64,000 nt of DNA from the NCBI GenBank assembly GCA_000611775.1, contig KK106984.1:1787857-1851856 (forward strand). Reading direction: 5' to 3'. This DNA is from Umbilicaria muhlenbergii (lineage: Eukaryota > Ascomycota > Lecanoromycetes > Umbilicariales > Umbilicariaceae). A program made the translations under genes and the position numbers. Below the pieces are notes generated by a model. The model was not told the origin of the DNA and did no database searches. It saw only the letters and a list, made by a program, of their open reading frames with translations. Shown piece by piece: positions 35,540 through 48,000 of the stretch. How positions within the stretch are numbered: the stretch's first letter is position 1; the number at the start of each line of letters is the position of its first letter.

Positions 35540-38500
35540 CGGGTCGCTACGTATCTCGACGGCGTTTCGGAGCTAGTGGTATAGCTTGTTTTCACCAGGG
35601 GATTTCTTTGCGGCAGAGATATTAGGCACTGGGGCATGGGAACTGTGGCAGAGGCTATTTCTTGGGTCTGATTGTAGGCGCTAAAGAAGTTGAGGATTGC
35701 AGCAAGAGTGTCACTGAGAATATGAGTGAAAAGCTCTTGATTGCATCGAGGACGCTGATGGTGTGATACTTCCAGAGCCTGAAATCACAGACATTAGATT
35801 TGATAGAATATAGAGACTGTGAGAGCTGCGAACAAAGACTATTTACAGTTATATAGTAGACACTCAATGAGAGACCCGCTCCCACAGTTACCTCTGCCGT
35901 GATTCGCAAATACCAACACAACTCCAAAGCCGGGGCGGGCTGTGCTGCCAGTACGGAACAACGGTTATAAATGGACAAGCCGCAACAGTCGTCTCGTAGG
36001 AGCATGGGAAATATCTGGAATTCTTAACGGAGAGTTGACCGGCGATGTGGCAGCAATCCATTCGGTCTCACGAAACCGAAACCCATGTCTAGGCTATGAG
36101 TCACGGACGGCACACAGAGCGGCGCAGATCGTCTGCGGATTCGAGCCATTGCCGGACCTGCACAGTGTACCATCGAACCGGAAGTGCCGCGGTCGGTCGA
36201 GCAATCCATCATGGACCTACCTGTATCCCAGAGTGAAGTGTTGTTCCTGGCGGATCTAGGAATCGCAGCATCTCTCTAGTGCATCGATCTCCCACTGACG
36301 AATGAGATTCGAGGGAGCCGACTGGTGACTCGAACGCGGATTCCACTTCGGTTCCAACGTTGTGGGATAGCTGACGGACCTGGGGATGGGCTCCTAGCTA
36401 CCATAGGTGGATCCAGAGCATTGCCAACGTACTTGATGCGTATTGAACGCATTTGAGCCCACGGGGTTCAGAAGGGTCCGTCCACGAGGTAAATGACCTG
36501 ACCAAGCTCAGGCAAAGCGAGGTAAGCCTTAGTTGCGGCGGGCGGGCCAAAGCCACCCCCTACCGACCGGTCAGGTCCAAGGCCACAGTTAGTTAACTTA
36601 AGGTTGAGCGGCCGACAGAGAAGGTGGCGATGACACTGGTGTTAACAGCAGGAAGCAAGCAAGCAGCTGGGACTTGTTATGGACGTGTCGATGGAAGCAA
36701 TCAAGTAGGTGAAAGTAAAACGCCTTCCCACCAAGAAAGGAATGCATCAAACAGGTCAAAGATGGGGACACGATGGCACGCACGCCCGATCAAGTCGGAT
36801 GTGGGAAGCAAAGGAGGCTAGTAACGGTACCGACGCAGAGATACGGCGAGTTCGAGCACGCATCTTATAAGGAAGGCACAGCTTGAAGGCAAAGGGAGGA
36901 GACCCAGGACTAGAAGCTGCTGAAATCCGTGAGAGCTGTCCTCGTCGTCGTTTCGTCGACGTCGTGGCTGCTTGTGCGCGATGCTTGCCCCTACCTCGAT
37001 CGATGGCCGCACCCCAGAAGATGTCATCCAGAAGATGTCATGGTTGGCGCCCAGGTGATAGACAGTCACCGGCGACATTGCAGCCTGGTCTCGGTCGGAG
37101 CTGCTTCCTTACGAACTCGAATCCTGACAACCGGCGGAATTGGTGTTCAAGGCTGAAGGACTGCCTACAAGGATGGGGTCGTAGACTACGGGAAGTCCCC
37201 GCCCGTATTCCGTCCTGCGCCACTGATGGAGAAGGAATATCCTCATCGTGGCGTCGGACGACAAACTTGAACGATGGCGGTGTCGCCGTCGGTGGCGCTT
37301 CCGCAGATAAATCCAATACACTTCAAAGGTAACATTCTCCGCGGGAACTGTCAACTTCCCTTCGCCGGTTAATAGGCCCACGCAGTCGATGATGTGTCGC
37401 TCTCTCGACAAAAGGAAGTAGGCTGCAACGGTTGGATTCTGAGATTCTTAGATCCCTTACGGTCGGCCGGTACTCGGGTACGTACCTGCACCACTCAAAC
37501 GGCCGCTAGATGCACGGATCAATCCATGCCCTGTATCAATGCCCTGGTGTGCGGCTCATTGACCAGGGGCTTCCCTAGTCGGCCGGCCTGCAAGAGGGGA
37601 CGCAGGAGTACTCGGATCGCGTCGAAGGCTACCTGATCTGCTCACCGGCTCTCTTTCAGGGCCCTTCTCTTGAAACCATTTGCACCTGGACCAGCTATTG
37701 ATTTTCCATGCACGCAAACGCTGTGCGCCTCTCAAGGGTCCTCTCAATGTTGGCTCAATGTCTGGGCTGTCCTTGTTTTTCGTCGTGGCAGCGTCGTACA
37801 TGGATATCGATGGTACTAGCGGTTTCAGATTTTAATCTGGTGAGCACGGCATCACTGCAGGTCCGTGCCCAATATTATACGAAAACAAGGTGGTGTGGTG
37901 GCCTGGATCATGAGTTTGGCTTTCCATCCTTCCGTATGCGCCTCCTGCAGGTCTGCCTTCTCATCCAGCAAGCGTGGCGAAACGCCATTGCCCTACGGAA
38001 TCGTGCGCAAACCATGCAGGAACCCATGTTCCTGCGGATCAGGCACCTTCTCCACATTGCGGCACCCTGGGCGATCTACCGCTCAGGTCAGATGGCCTCG
38101 GGAATTTGGTTGCAACGTTCTCTGCGCCAGCACAGCTCTCGGGTCCTGGGAGAACCAAAGGAGCCGTCAAGACGCTCGCAAGGGAAGAGCGACGGTTCTC
38201 ATTTGCTTGACCAGGAATGTGTCGACCATGCTTGTCGTCCCCTCAACTCAGAACGGAGACTTCGGGAGACATGCCATGGTTAGCTGCCAACGCAGCGCAC
38301 ACTGCAGTGTTCCAAGTTCGATAGACTATTGAGGAGAGGAAGCAGTTGGGGCCCTATCGTTAGCCATCGCCGTCGCTCTTTCTCTTTCGGTTGGATGGAC
38401 GGTTCCTTGCTTTCCCCGCACTCGATGAAACGGTTACCATCACTCTAGATGCGATATCACGAGAACGGTCTTACCTTGACGGCTGGTGATACCTCGTTCG

Positions 38501-39654
38501 GATCTTGAATAGCGTGGACGATAATGCCCACATCTATGATGGGCGTCCAAACAATGGCCTGCTGAACTTGGCGTTGGCTGTCAACGTCCCTTTGTGCTCT
38601 TGAGTAGGCGATTTTAGGCTGTTGGTGCAGCTAACTCACGGCGGAGTACTCCGTACGAGTCTCACGCCGTTTCACGGAACTCCTCTCCTTGTTCAGACTC
38701 CCAAAAAAAGAAAGCAGCTTCAATCTATTTTCACTCGTGAGGAACCCGGCAGCCAATGTGAGAGCAGGGCTTGAGGGAGCAGTACGGTCCTCTTGAGAAG
38801 GTTGGCATCTCTGACAGGAGCGGGAACACTACTACCGCCACCATCGGATTCTGTCGTTGCAAGACGCTAGCATAGCCGTCACAAGGTCATTGTAGACCCT
38901 AACCGCCGAAGTCGACGAACGTCGTCATAAAAGATGCTCCATAGTACTGCCAACCACCTATGGACTTGTTTCTATGCCGTAAGAGTAACATTGCCAGTTA
39001 CTATTCTGGTACGTCTAACTCCTTGAATGTGCTCAAATTTGCCTAGTATACGAGGTCAGTCGGTTCTTCGCGCCTGGTCTTGTCTGGCGTAATATAGAAT
39101 CAATTACTCTGACTGGTCCTTGGCTAGACTCGATTAACCACTGGGCAGTATCCGGCGGAACCCCAGCTTTCTTACTTCCGTAATCGTATTCGATCTCTCC
39201 TAAACTTTTGTGTTGGTAATTAATGTACGAGAAACCAATTCTTGAAGCGGCACGTATATGCTTGTACGCTCTTTGTCATCACCTATATACAACCAGAATC
39301 ATCAGTTCTCATTGTGGAACATGCGGCTAATCCTTGCCCTCATGCAAGGGGGACAGCTCATTTCCGATGTCCCGATGACCAGGCTGATCAATCGGGAGCC
39401 ATTAGGTACAGTCTACCGTGCTATACGAGGAACTCTCACGGGTGGCGAAATATCTAAACCTTGGCGATATCGGCCATCAGCTACGAAATGCAGCTCTAGG
39501 CTTACGAAAGGGGTAACCATACGGTCAGTTGGCGTTCATGGTTTTTCTATAAAGACTCTCCACTCCGCCTTCTCTACTCTCCCCATCAGCCAACTCACTC
39601 GCTTCCTCAAAACACCAATCCAATACAATCACCAAAAGCAGCACCACCACCATC
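35540..39654. other. 4.1-kb gene-poor stretch
   Basis: Many short frames on both strands (up to 191 codons at 37708-38283) but none with a motif, plausible exon structure or protein-like composition that I could support. Base composition resembles the gene space to the left, with normal CpG, so it is not part of the hypermutated island. It could hide a fast-evolving gene or an old repeat. The last 200 bases carry the hydrophobin promoter, including a possible TATA-like TATAAA near 39548. Confidence 0.4.
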
Positions 39655-40061
39655 ATGAAGGTCGCAATCTTCGGTCTCCTCGCCCTCCTCAGCGTCGGTC
39701 TTTCCTCCGCCGCCCCTTCCCCTGCGCCTGGCAAGGGCGACCCCCCGGGCCCCCCTTCCATGAAGATGGGTCAGATCAGGCAATCATGCTCGGCCTCGCA
39801 GAGTTCCATCAGCTGCTGCAACAGCAACGGAGGAGGTTCCGGTCGCGGCAAGGGCAAGGCGGTCTACTGGCCTTCTGGATCCAATAATCAAGCCTGTGAC
39901 CAGATCAACGGTTCGTGTTCGCTCGCACCCTTCTCCCAAATTGCTCATTGCTGACGGCGGTCTTTTTGCCAGAGGGCGATGATACCAAGAACGTCCAGGA
40001 CATCTGCTCCACCACCGTCGCTTGCTGCATCGGTGATGGCTGCATTGCCATTGCTGAGTAA
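39655..40061 (+). CDS. Hydrophobin (class I-like)
   Basis: Two exons, 39655-39910 and 39973-40061 (intron GTTCGT...CAG, 62 bp), give 114 aa. Hydrophobins self-assemble at air-water interfaces and coat hyphae or spores. The signal peptide is MKVAIFGLLALLSVGLSSAA, then a Pro/Gly-rich linker, then eight cysteines in the hydrophobin order C, CC, C, C, CC, C (SCSASQSSISCC, ACDQIN, ICSTTVACC, GC). The spacing between Cys7 and Cys8 is only four residues (CCIGDGC), shorter than usual for class I, so the C-terminal loop is reduced. It is the last intact gene before the transposon island, about 0.8 kb from its edge. Another surface gene next to the GAG cluster may be coincidence. Confidence 0.85.
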
Positions 40062-41329
40062 TCGACGAACACGGCCAACAAGGTTTGTCGGCTGTTGTTT
40101 CAGGCACCGAGGTCAATGGCGTTTGGATCTTCATGGACTCTTGATCGAAGGATAAACGGAGGTGTCTGGTAGCATCAGTTTCAAGCTTCTTTGTTGAGAG
40201 CAGTGGGGGGTGGAAGCTGTTTACGTGAGAGCTGGAGGTTGAGGGCTGACTCTTTGGAACTGGCGCGCTTCTACTGTCTTTACCGAATGCACTTGTCTTA
40301 ACAAGCCTCTTTACCGTCTAAAGCCCGTTTGTAGTTCGAGCATACAATTGGCTTGGAACCACAAGCTCACTTCATGCTGTGACTTGTAATCTGTTTACTA
40401 CTGGTATTTGTCAGAGAAGTTTGGTCATACTACTAGGCGTGGAGGTTGTGTCAATCCGTTCAATCATTCGAAGCAGACCTTCGCTCAGGAGGCTAGCCGC
40501 CTGAAATTCAGTCACACTTCTCGTTGTCTTGTTTTTTGATGCGCTGTTCTGAGAACATAGATTTATCTCTCTCAAGACCGCAAACAAATAGACCTCCACT
40601 CTCTACACACACAGGGAACTGCCTCCACACACATAGTTTCATGAGATAAATTATATGGGAGTTCTTTCCGCCCCAAGGCATGGCCAGCGGGTCTGAGGCA
40701 GGCAGACGGGCAGTACCACCCGCGGCGGCATCACTCATCAACCTTAACACCTTCCGTCCTGGTATTTCATATAGAAAGGCACCTCGCTTGAGCTCTTAAT
40801 CCTTGTAAACTACCACCATTTGTAAAACAGCTGGTAGTTCATATAAAACAATTTTTAATGATAAAATCATATGACAAAGTTGTGGAGGTCAATGAGTTAA
40901 ACATTTCACACACAGAAAGTTTTTTTAATATCTATTAAAGTGCAAAAGTTATTGAGTGTTGAAATTTAACTTGAAGATTTTGAAGATTTATATGAGGCTA
41001 TAGCATCTTTGATTATAAAGAGATGTATAATTAAGTTTATGATAATATGAAATAGGAGTATTTTAAGCCTGTCATTGTTGAATTAATAATTAAGAAGTGA
41101 GAGAAAAATGTCACAGGGCTGTTAGGTCTTTGTGACTGCTCTCTGCCTCTTATAGCCCTGTCAGAGCACCTAGAGAGCAGGCTTCCGTTTGGCCAGTCGC
41201 TTACAATTCTGACTGCTAGCACCCGTTGAGGGTGACAGCCACTGTGAGGGCTGGAATTTTTTTTTTTTTTTTTTTTGGTGAAGAGTTTTCATCGCAATTT
41301 TCAACCGATTTTGAAGCTGAAACAAAGCC
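40062..41329. other. Transition into the transposon island
   Basis: Up to about 40.8 kb the sequence is ordinary. From there it turns AT-rich with few CpG. A stretch at about 40975-41035 (ATATGAGGCTATAGCATC...) resembles the transposase relic near 60680-60725, so a pogo-like fragment probably lies here. A run of 20 or more T is at about 41259. Confidence 0.5.
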
Positions 41330-41500
41330 ATTTATCAAGCCGTTTACGAGCCATACACCAAACTATTATCGAAGCCATTATCAAAGCCATTATCAAAGCC
41401 GTCGAGCCACGCAGTCGAGCCATATATCGAGCCATATTATCAAGCCGACTGAGCCATTTCATCGAAGCCGTCGAGCCACATTGTCGAGCCATTTTATTGA
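41330..41500. repeat. Degenerate short-period array (AAGCCATTATC / GAGCC words)
   Basis: Irregular 10-13 bp units of the type ATCAAAGCC, TCGAGCCA and ATCGAGCC. The same word family makes up the array in the MITE at 42.6-42.97 kb. The CpGs are kept. The frames it opens (KAIIKAV... style) are by-products. Confidence 0.7.
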
Positions 41501-41502
41501 AG

Positions 41503-42253
41503 TGTAAGGGGGTGGGTGTACGACGGTCGTCGTATAGGTGTTGAACGGGGTGTCGTAGGCAATATAGTCACGATAGGCCAATGCAATGGTTATATGTCTT
41601 CTATTCAGTGGCAAAACTGATCACTGAGGAAGCAGGTTTTTGAACCTCCTTGCGAAGAGTTTTCACTTGATGCCAAGGCGCTAGGCGCTGAGTCATCATG
41701 TCTATATAATGTCGTACTATAGTGTCATATTATAGTGTTGTACTTGTCGTACTGTCATACTATTATATGATGGCCCTGACACAGCATTCCCCTTCTCATG
41801 ACGCTGTCCCCGGAGTCAACTGACCGCTCATAAACTTCATTACGACGTCATAACAGTTGAGGTTGTAGGGTGAGCGCATTGAGACTGCATTAAAGTAAGG
41901 CTGATCACATGCCCTCACTTAATTGTGATGATATCACGCTGGCAGTAAGCTTTCTTCATAACATAAACATCAAAAATTATCATGTTTATCATAAGTTCAA
42001 AACACTCTTCCCTTGTGTTTCTTCTTCATCATCTCTTTTATGACATATTGTTGTACATCTCACAACTTTTTCACAGCTCATTGAGTGACCTGATGACTTC
42101 ATGATGTCATCCTTATTGCAGAGGTGTTCACCTCATGAAGAGAGTGTCATGAAGCTTGCAGTTCATGACTCAACATTCTTGTGATGCCATACCTCCTGTC
42201 ATACATGTATAAATGCTGACATGATGTGTGTAGCTCATCAATATTTGAATGTT
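41503..42253. repeat. LTR-like repeat, copy 1 (about 751 bp)
   Basis: Starts TGTAAGGGGGTGGGTG and is collinear with 61760-62510. It has features of an LTR (TG start, and an ending TTACA in copy 2 that mirrors TGTAA). Copy 1 keeps CpGs that copy 2 has lost (TACGACGGTCGTCG here against TATGACGGTCATCA there). The right boundary is uncertain by about 10 bp. No target duplication was found. Confidence 0.7.
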
Positions 42254-42383
42254 TGAATTCATGATCACAGACAATGATGAAGACTCATCTTCATCAAGCA
42301 AGCCTGTCAGCCTTCATGCTCAATGTGATGAGGAGAGCTTTGAGGCATTGTTGTTGACAAGTGAGCTCATGATGATTGACATT
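42254..42383 (+). pseudogene. Relic reading frame interrupted by the MITE
   Basis: An acidic, Ser-rich open stretch (FMITDNDEDSSSSSKPVS) follows the LTR-like repeat and is interrupted at 42384 by the MITE. It continues in degraded form after 43258, with Cys-rich words (CRKAEVD, CAHCTSFC) near 43480-43560. It could be the start of an internal region of the element whose LTR lies at 41503. Function unknown. Confidence 0.4.
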
Positions 42384-42616
42384 TACGCTGCACCATGGGT
42401 TGGGTTTTACCCAGTGGGTTTGGGTTTGGGTTGGGTTTGGGTTGGGTTTTGAGGTGGGTTATACATGTTGAAACCCAACCCAGAAAAAACCCAACCCATT
42501 TAAACCAAACCCAGAAAATTCTGGGTTAACCCAGTACATACAAATAGTTATGGTAGTCTTTATGGTAGTCAAAAAAGTCAGTTCAAAAGGCGCCTTCTCA
42601 AGTCATTTTCAAGGTC

Positions 42617-42966
42617 ATTTTTTGAGGCCGTCATCAAAGCCATTTTGGAAGCCGTTTTGGAAGCCGTCATCGAAGCCGTTTTGGAGGCCGTTTTGAAAGC
42701 CGTTCTTTGAGGCTGTCGTCGAACCCGTTTTGGAAGCCGTTTTTTGAGGCCGTCATCAAAGCCGTCATCAAAGCCGTTTTGGAAGCCGTTTTGGAAGCCG
42801 TTTTGGAAGCCGTTTTGGAAGCCGTTTTGGAAGCCGTTTTGGAAGCCTTTTTGAAAGCTGTTTTGGAAGCTGTTTTTCGAGGCCGTTTTTCAAGGCCGTC
42901 GTTGAGGCCGTCGTTGAGGCCGTTTTGGAAGCCATTTTGGAAGCCGTTTTTCAAGCCCGTTTTTCA
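42617..42966. repeat. 12-bp tandem array (TTTTGGAAGCCG) inside the MITE
   Basis: Runs of TTTTGGAAGCCG with variants TCATCAAAGCCG and TTTGAGGCCG. A mutated version of the same array lies at 58973-59260, reading TTTTGAAAGCTG. Long open frames on both strands (EAVLEAV or KTASKTA) come from the 12-bp period and are not genes. Confidence 0.9.
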
Positions 42967-43036
42967 AGGCTATCGTTTGTTACGGTTCCCGTTCTATAGT
43001 ACTAGCTATGTACGCAGTGCACGCGTAGTTGTGAAA

Positions 43037-43151
43037 CTGCTCACCTGGCTCACCTCACACAAGGGAGGTGAGCACGGTGAGCATGAAGCTGTACTACCTC
43101 AGGTGCTCACCTTGCTCACCACTCTTGTGTGAGGTAAGCACAGTGAGCACA
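43037..43151. repeat. Imperfect inverted repeat inside the MITE
   Basis: Left arm about 43037-43084 (CTGCTCACCTGGCTCACC...) pairs with right arm about 43103-43151 around an 18-base centre. Arms are about 80% alike. It may be a hairpin formed within the element or a nested mini-element. Confidence 0.7.
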
Positions 43152-43258
43152 CGAGTCTTCTAGAGTCTATATAATAAAAAAACCCAACCCAGTCTGGGTT
43201 GGGTCACAATAGTCAAAACCCAACCCAAACCCAACCCATGGTGCAGCGTATTGACATT

Positions 43259-43642
43259 TTCAAAAAGAGATGAGGAAACAGGATGATAAAACTGACTATT
43301 CAACATTTAAAAAGAGTTAAATGTTTATCTTTAAATGACATCTTCAACAGCAGTTCCTGCTCTGTGTGATGTCATGATGATATCTCACTGCTGATGTGCA
43401 TGCAGCAGAGTCATCATCATGAGTGTGTGATTTGAGAGAATCTCAATCACATGCTGTCAAATACTATTCACTGTGACTTTTGCAGAAAAGCTGAGGTTGA
43501 TTAGTGCTTCATGTTATAAGTTAATTCAGCCTGTGCTCATTGCACATCATTCTGCAACTCTCATGATCAATGCACAACAGAGTCTTTGATCATCATTATT
43601 TTAATCTCTGAAAGATCTGATGTTGTTGTTCTGCATGCACAT
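43259..43642. other. Hypermutated DNA between MITE and gypsy element
   Basis: Continuation of the degraded frame left of the MITE. No CpG apart from a few bases and many TGA codons. Ends at the CACAT target site of the gypsy element. Confidence 0.5.
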
Positions 43643-44097
43643 TGTGAGTATCTGGTATATGAAACTCACCAGGTGCTAGTTCAGAATAGGAAAGGTTATA
43701 CTTAACAACAGCACAGCCTTGTGAAGATAACTTTCACTAATGAATCAACCTCATGAGGAAGCTCAGCTGATAGACATCACTCCTGACACTTTATGAAAGT
43801 GATTAAAGGAGTTAACATCATTGATGACACCTCAAAAAGATGTGATTAAAAAATGAACACCTCATGAAGGCAGCTTCACTGAGGTGACTGCTTCATGAGA
43901 TCTTCCTCAAGCAGGCTAGCTTCAGAAGAGATATATTATGAGATCAGAGCATGTCTCACTTTCTTTTTTAATAATAATTCTCTACCTATTAGCAATATCA
44001 TACTTTTGTGAATCATCAACTATAAGCTTAAGTCATTATTGTCACATAGCTTCATAATTCCTTAGTTAAGATATTACCTCATGATAGTACATTTACA
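43643..44097 (+). repeat. Left LTR of gypsy element (455 bp)
   Basis: Starts TGTGAGTATCTGG and ends CATTTACA. It matches the right LTR and the solo LTR at 60976 over its whole length with scattered transitions. Confidence 0.93.
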
Positions 44098-45052
44098 GTT
44101 TTATTGCTTCAATTCATTGTAAGAACACTGTTCAGCAAGAATGATTGAAAGCTCATGAGCTCCTCAATCAGCCTCTGCAACAGTTTCACAAACCTCTTCA
44201 GAAACTTCACAAGCAACAGTTAATGATGATTTTATCATCTTTAACTCTCAGTCATGACACATCACTTCTACATTCTCTGAGGAGTTCATCATGATGAATA
44301 TCAAAATTCAACTTGTGAAGATTCAACTCATGAGTGAGAAGAAATGTATTAAGCAGGCTGAGCTTAAGACTCACAGACAATTTACATCAAATTTATCTTC
44401 AACTCTGAAACACACCTGCTATGAAAAGTGAGTTAAAGATGAAGACCTTTACTGTATGAAGAACTACCTTCACTTTCAGCAGTATGTACATTAAATTAAA
44501 CACCTTTTCACGGAGCTCTGCCTTGAAGAGTCAGATCAATATTTAAACTACAAGATTACAGAGTGATGAGTCACATATCATGAAGAAAAGAGCTTGAAAA
44601 ATACCTGAGAAAGTCAAAAGAACTTTTTAAAGTCTCTTTTAAAAAATCATGATAATCAGGTGTATAACACATGAATGAATTAAATAAATTGCCACAAGCT
44701 GAGCAGTGAATCTGATGATGAGTATCTTCACAGGTCAGATGAACTTCTGACACAGATAAAAAATGAAGTGAAGAATTATCATTAAATTCAGCTAATGATC
44801 TTCTTCAAGAGCTTGAATCATGTTATGAAGCAGAAGATTCACAGACACCCTGTGTTTTCAAACTCTCATGAAGATTTAATTACACCCATGAAGAAACTTC
44901 ATCTCAGCATTGAGACTGAAACTCACTCATGAGCAATAATCATGAATAATGACTTCAGCAAAAGCACTTCTGTGAATGCTGTGAAGCAGAAGAATCACAA
45001 ACTTACAACATTCATCATCATTACATCACATGATTCAGAACCTTCATGAGGA

Positions 45053-48000
45053 GTGTTCTTTAATGAAGACTGCAACTACTGTGATAAGCATGAACATAAG
45101 AAACTGAACTGTCTTAAAAAGAAGTCAGACAACATTGCAGGCAGAACTCTGTCAACTAGTTCAGTTAACAGCAGTAATCATGTCACAGCAGCCTCTGAGG
45201 CTATCATGAAGATCATCATGAAGTCAAGATCAGAGAAGAGTGCATTTTTTAAGATGAAGACATGATTATGACTCACAGTACATCTTGCAGAGAGATCACT
45301 TTCAGCTGTTCTTAACAGTGTTAATGACCTCAATCTCCTTCATAAGGATATTGTGAAGGGTTTATCTTCAGTTTTTAAAATATTACTGCTTCATCATGCT
45401 GAAGAAGATACCTTGCAGACTTATTCTGTTTATCATGAAGTAGTAAAGGTTCAGGACTCTTTCAGAGTCTGAAAATAAACTTGTGAACCTTTTACCTCTG
45501 CTGACTTAAAGATGCCAGTAATCTTAGGATTATCATGATTATGATGAAATAATCTGAAGGTTGACTTCATCAATCTTACAGTACAGTGAAGGTCAGATGC
45601 AGAAAACTCTTTAATGACTTCACTGCTGAAAGAGATCATCATAAAAGATCTCATGAGAAAACTCAGAGACCTTAAGATGAACTACATGATGCAGAGATTG
45701 CAGGTGATAAATCTTGATGAACTGAAAAACTTCATGAACCTGATTTCTGAAGCTTACAAGAGTCTCATGAAGGTCTTTTCAGAAACTCAGGTGAATACTC
45801 TGCCTCTTCATCACAAAGAAGATCACTCAATTAATCTGCTGAAGAGAACAACATCACCTTTTAACCTTATGTACAATCTTTTCATGAAGGAGTTGACTGT
45901 ATTATGAAAGTATTTAAATATCAACCTCATGAATGAGTTTATTCAGCTGTCATGATCTTTCATGAAAGTGTCAGTGCTCTTTGCATTTAAAAGTGATGAA
46001 GGCTTGCAGCTCTGCATGAACTATCAGAGGTTAAATGTTATTACTTAAAAGAACTGATACTCTTTATCATTGATTAATGAGATCATGAACTGTGTCTGTG
46101 ACACTCAGATCTTTATGAAGATTGACATCAAAAATGCTTATTATCACATCTGCATACATGAGGATGATGAGTGAAAGACAGCCTTTTGTACTAGGTATAA
46201 ACTGTATAAATATTTAATTATGCTTTTTGAGCTTATCAATGCTCCTGTGAGTTTTCAGTCTTATATTCATGAAGTTCTTCATGAACATTTAAACATCTTC
46301 ATGATTGTATTCTTGAATGATATACTGATTTACTCAATGAAAGAGAGTCAGCATGAACAGCATGTTCAGATTATCTTGAAAACTCTGCTCATGACAAAGT
46401 TGTTCACAAAGCTTTTTAAATGTTTATTTAATATGAAGCGTGTGCCCTTCTTGAGATACATTATCACAGATACAGGGGTTGAAATGAAGATGAATCACAT
46501 ATTCATCATTATCAACTGATCAGAGTCAGAAAGTGTGCATGAAGTGTAAACATTTCTGAGCTTTATGAACTTTTATCAGAGGTTCATACAAGGCTTCTCA
46601 TGTATCACTGCACCTTTCATGAAGATCATTAAAGGGTTTAATGCAAAATCAAATAAGAAGTTAATCTCATGAAGGGCAGGCTTCCTGTCTTTAAAGGCAC
46701 AGACTGCTTTTAAAGTTCTTGTGTGAGCTTTCACTACTGCTTCATTCCTGCAGCATTTCAACATCACATTACTAATACAGCTTGAAATGAATGCCTCAGA
46801 GTATGTGATTTTAAGCATTCTCTTGCAAAAGTATCCTGATGAGTGAAGAGTTACAGCCTATTTCTCATGAAAGATGATACTCATGAAACAGAAGTATGAA
46901 ACTCATGATGAAGAATTACTCATGATAATTGAGAGTTTTCATCATTGACAGCACTATTTAAAAGGATTCACTCATTCAGTTGAGGTGCTATCAGATCATT
47001 TAAGCTTGTGAAGTTTTATAATTACTCATAAGCTCTCATGAAAACAGGTTCAATGAGTGTTGACTTTATCAGCTTATGATTTTGTTATCATTTATTGAAA
47101 GGGAAATCTGAATTCTGTTAACAGCCCTTTGCAGAGACCTGATCATCAACATGAAGTGAAACAAGAGGATCAGACTGAGGATGCCTCAGTATTGCAACAG
47201 ATGCTGTTCTCAACAGTAACTTTGATTTCAGTTGAGCCTAGGAATGATCTATTGACTCAGGAGGTACACTTTCATGAGGTATTAATTGCAGGCACAACAA
47301 GTCCTCAGCAGTGAAATCAACAGAAACAGACCTTTGAGGCTGTTTTAAATGAAGAATCTTATAAGAAGATTAACATCTCTCTCATTAAAATGTTACCTGA
47401 GTTCTTGCAGATTGATCCCCTCATGAAGCATATGCTGAAACAGATCACTGCTCATGAAGTTAATTTAAGAATGTCAGGTTCTAACTCACTCTGATCATGA
47501 AAAAATGAAATTATATACTTTAACTCAGTGCTTTATATACCTCATGCAGAGTCATTATGACTTGAGATTATTAAGAAGTATCATGATGAGTCACTTGCAA
47601 ATCACCTCATGACAGAGAAAATCTTTACTTTAATACATGCAAAGTACTACTGACTGAACATGTGAAAGCAAATTTAAAAATACTGCAATTCTTGCCTTGT
47701 CTGTCAGGGAGTCAGAGTCATTCATGAAAGACAACTTGAATTATTACAGCTCATACTTATCCTGAAGGGACTCTGAGAGGTACTCACTTTAAACTTCATA
47801 ACTGATCTTTCAGAGAGTTATGCTTATGAGGGTGTGTATGATGTCATACTGATGATGATGTGCAAATTCTCAAAAATGGCACATTATATTTCAGTCAGAA
47901 AGGACTGAACTGCTGATCAACTCATGAAGACCTTTGTTAAAGAGATTGTTAAGCTGTATGAAGTCACTCAAGCTTTAATTTCAGATCATGAATTTATTTT

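Larger units (their letters stand above)
42384..43250. mobile_element. hAT-like non-autonomous element (MITE), 867 bp
   Basis: Ends are perfect inverted repeats for at least 24 bp, beginning TACGCTGCACCATGGGTTGG at the left and its complement at the right. It is flanked by the 8-bp duplication TTGACATT (42376-42383 and 43251-43258). Eight-base duplications are the hallmark of hAT transposons. Subterminal DNA is rich in GGGTT/AACCC words. The inside holds a short-period array (42617-42966) and an imperfect hairpin (43037-43151), with no transposase. CpGs are preserved, so it arrived after the surrounding DNA was mutated, or it escaped mutation. Confidence 0.9.

Noticed and set aside
37708-38332. 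191- and 155-codon frames right of ega3
   Set aside because: No motif, no exon structure and comparable overlapping frames; insufficient support for a gene.
42396-42530. Telomere-like GGGTT/AACCC repeats suggesting an internal telomere
   Set aside because: They are the subterminal parts of an element with inverted termini and 8-bp duplications, and the words are not the fungal TTAGGG unit.
42667-43132. Open frames of EAVLEAV and KTASKTA type on both strands
   Set aside because: Produced by the 12-bp array in the MITE; no start context, and the mutated copy behaves as DNA repeat.
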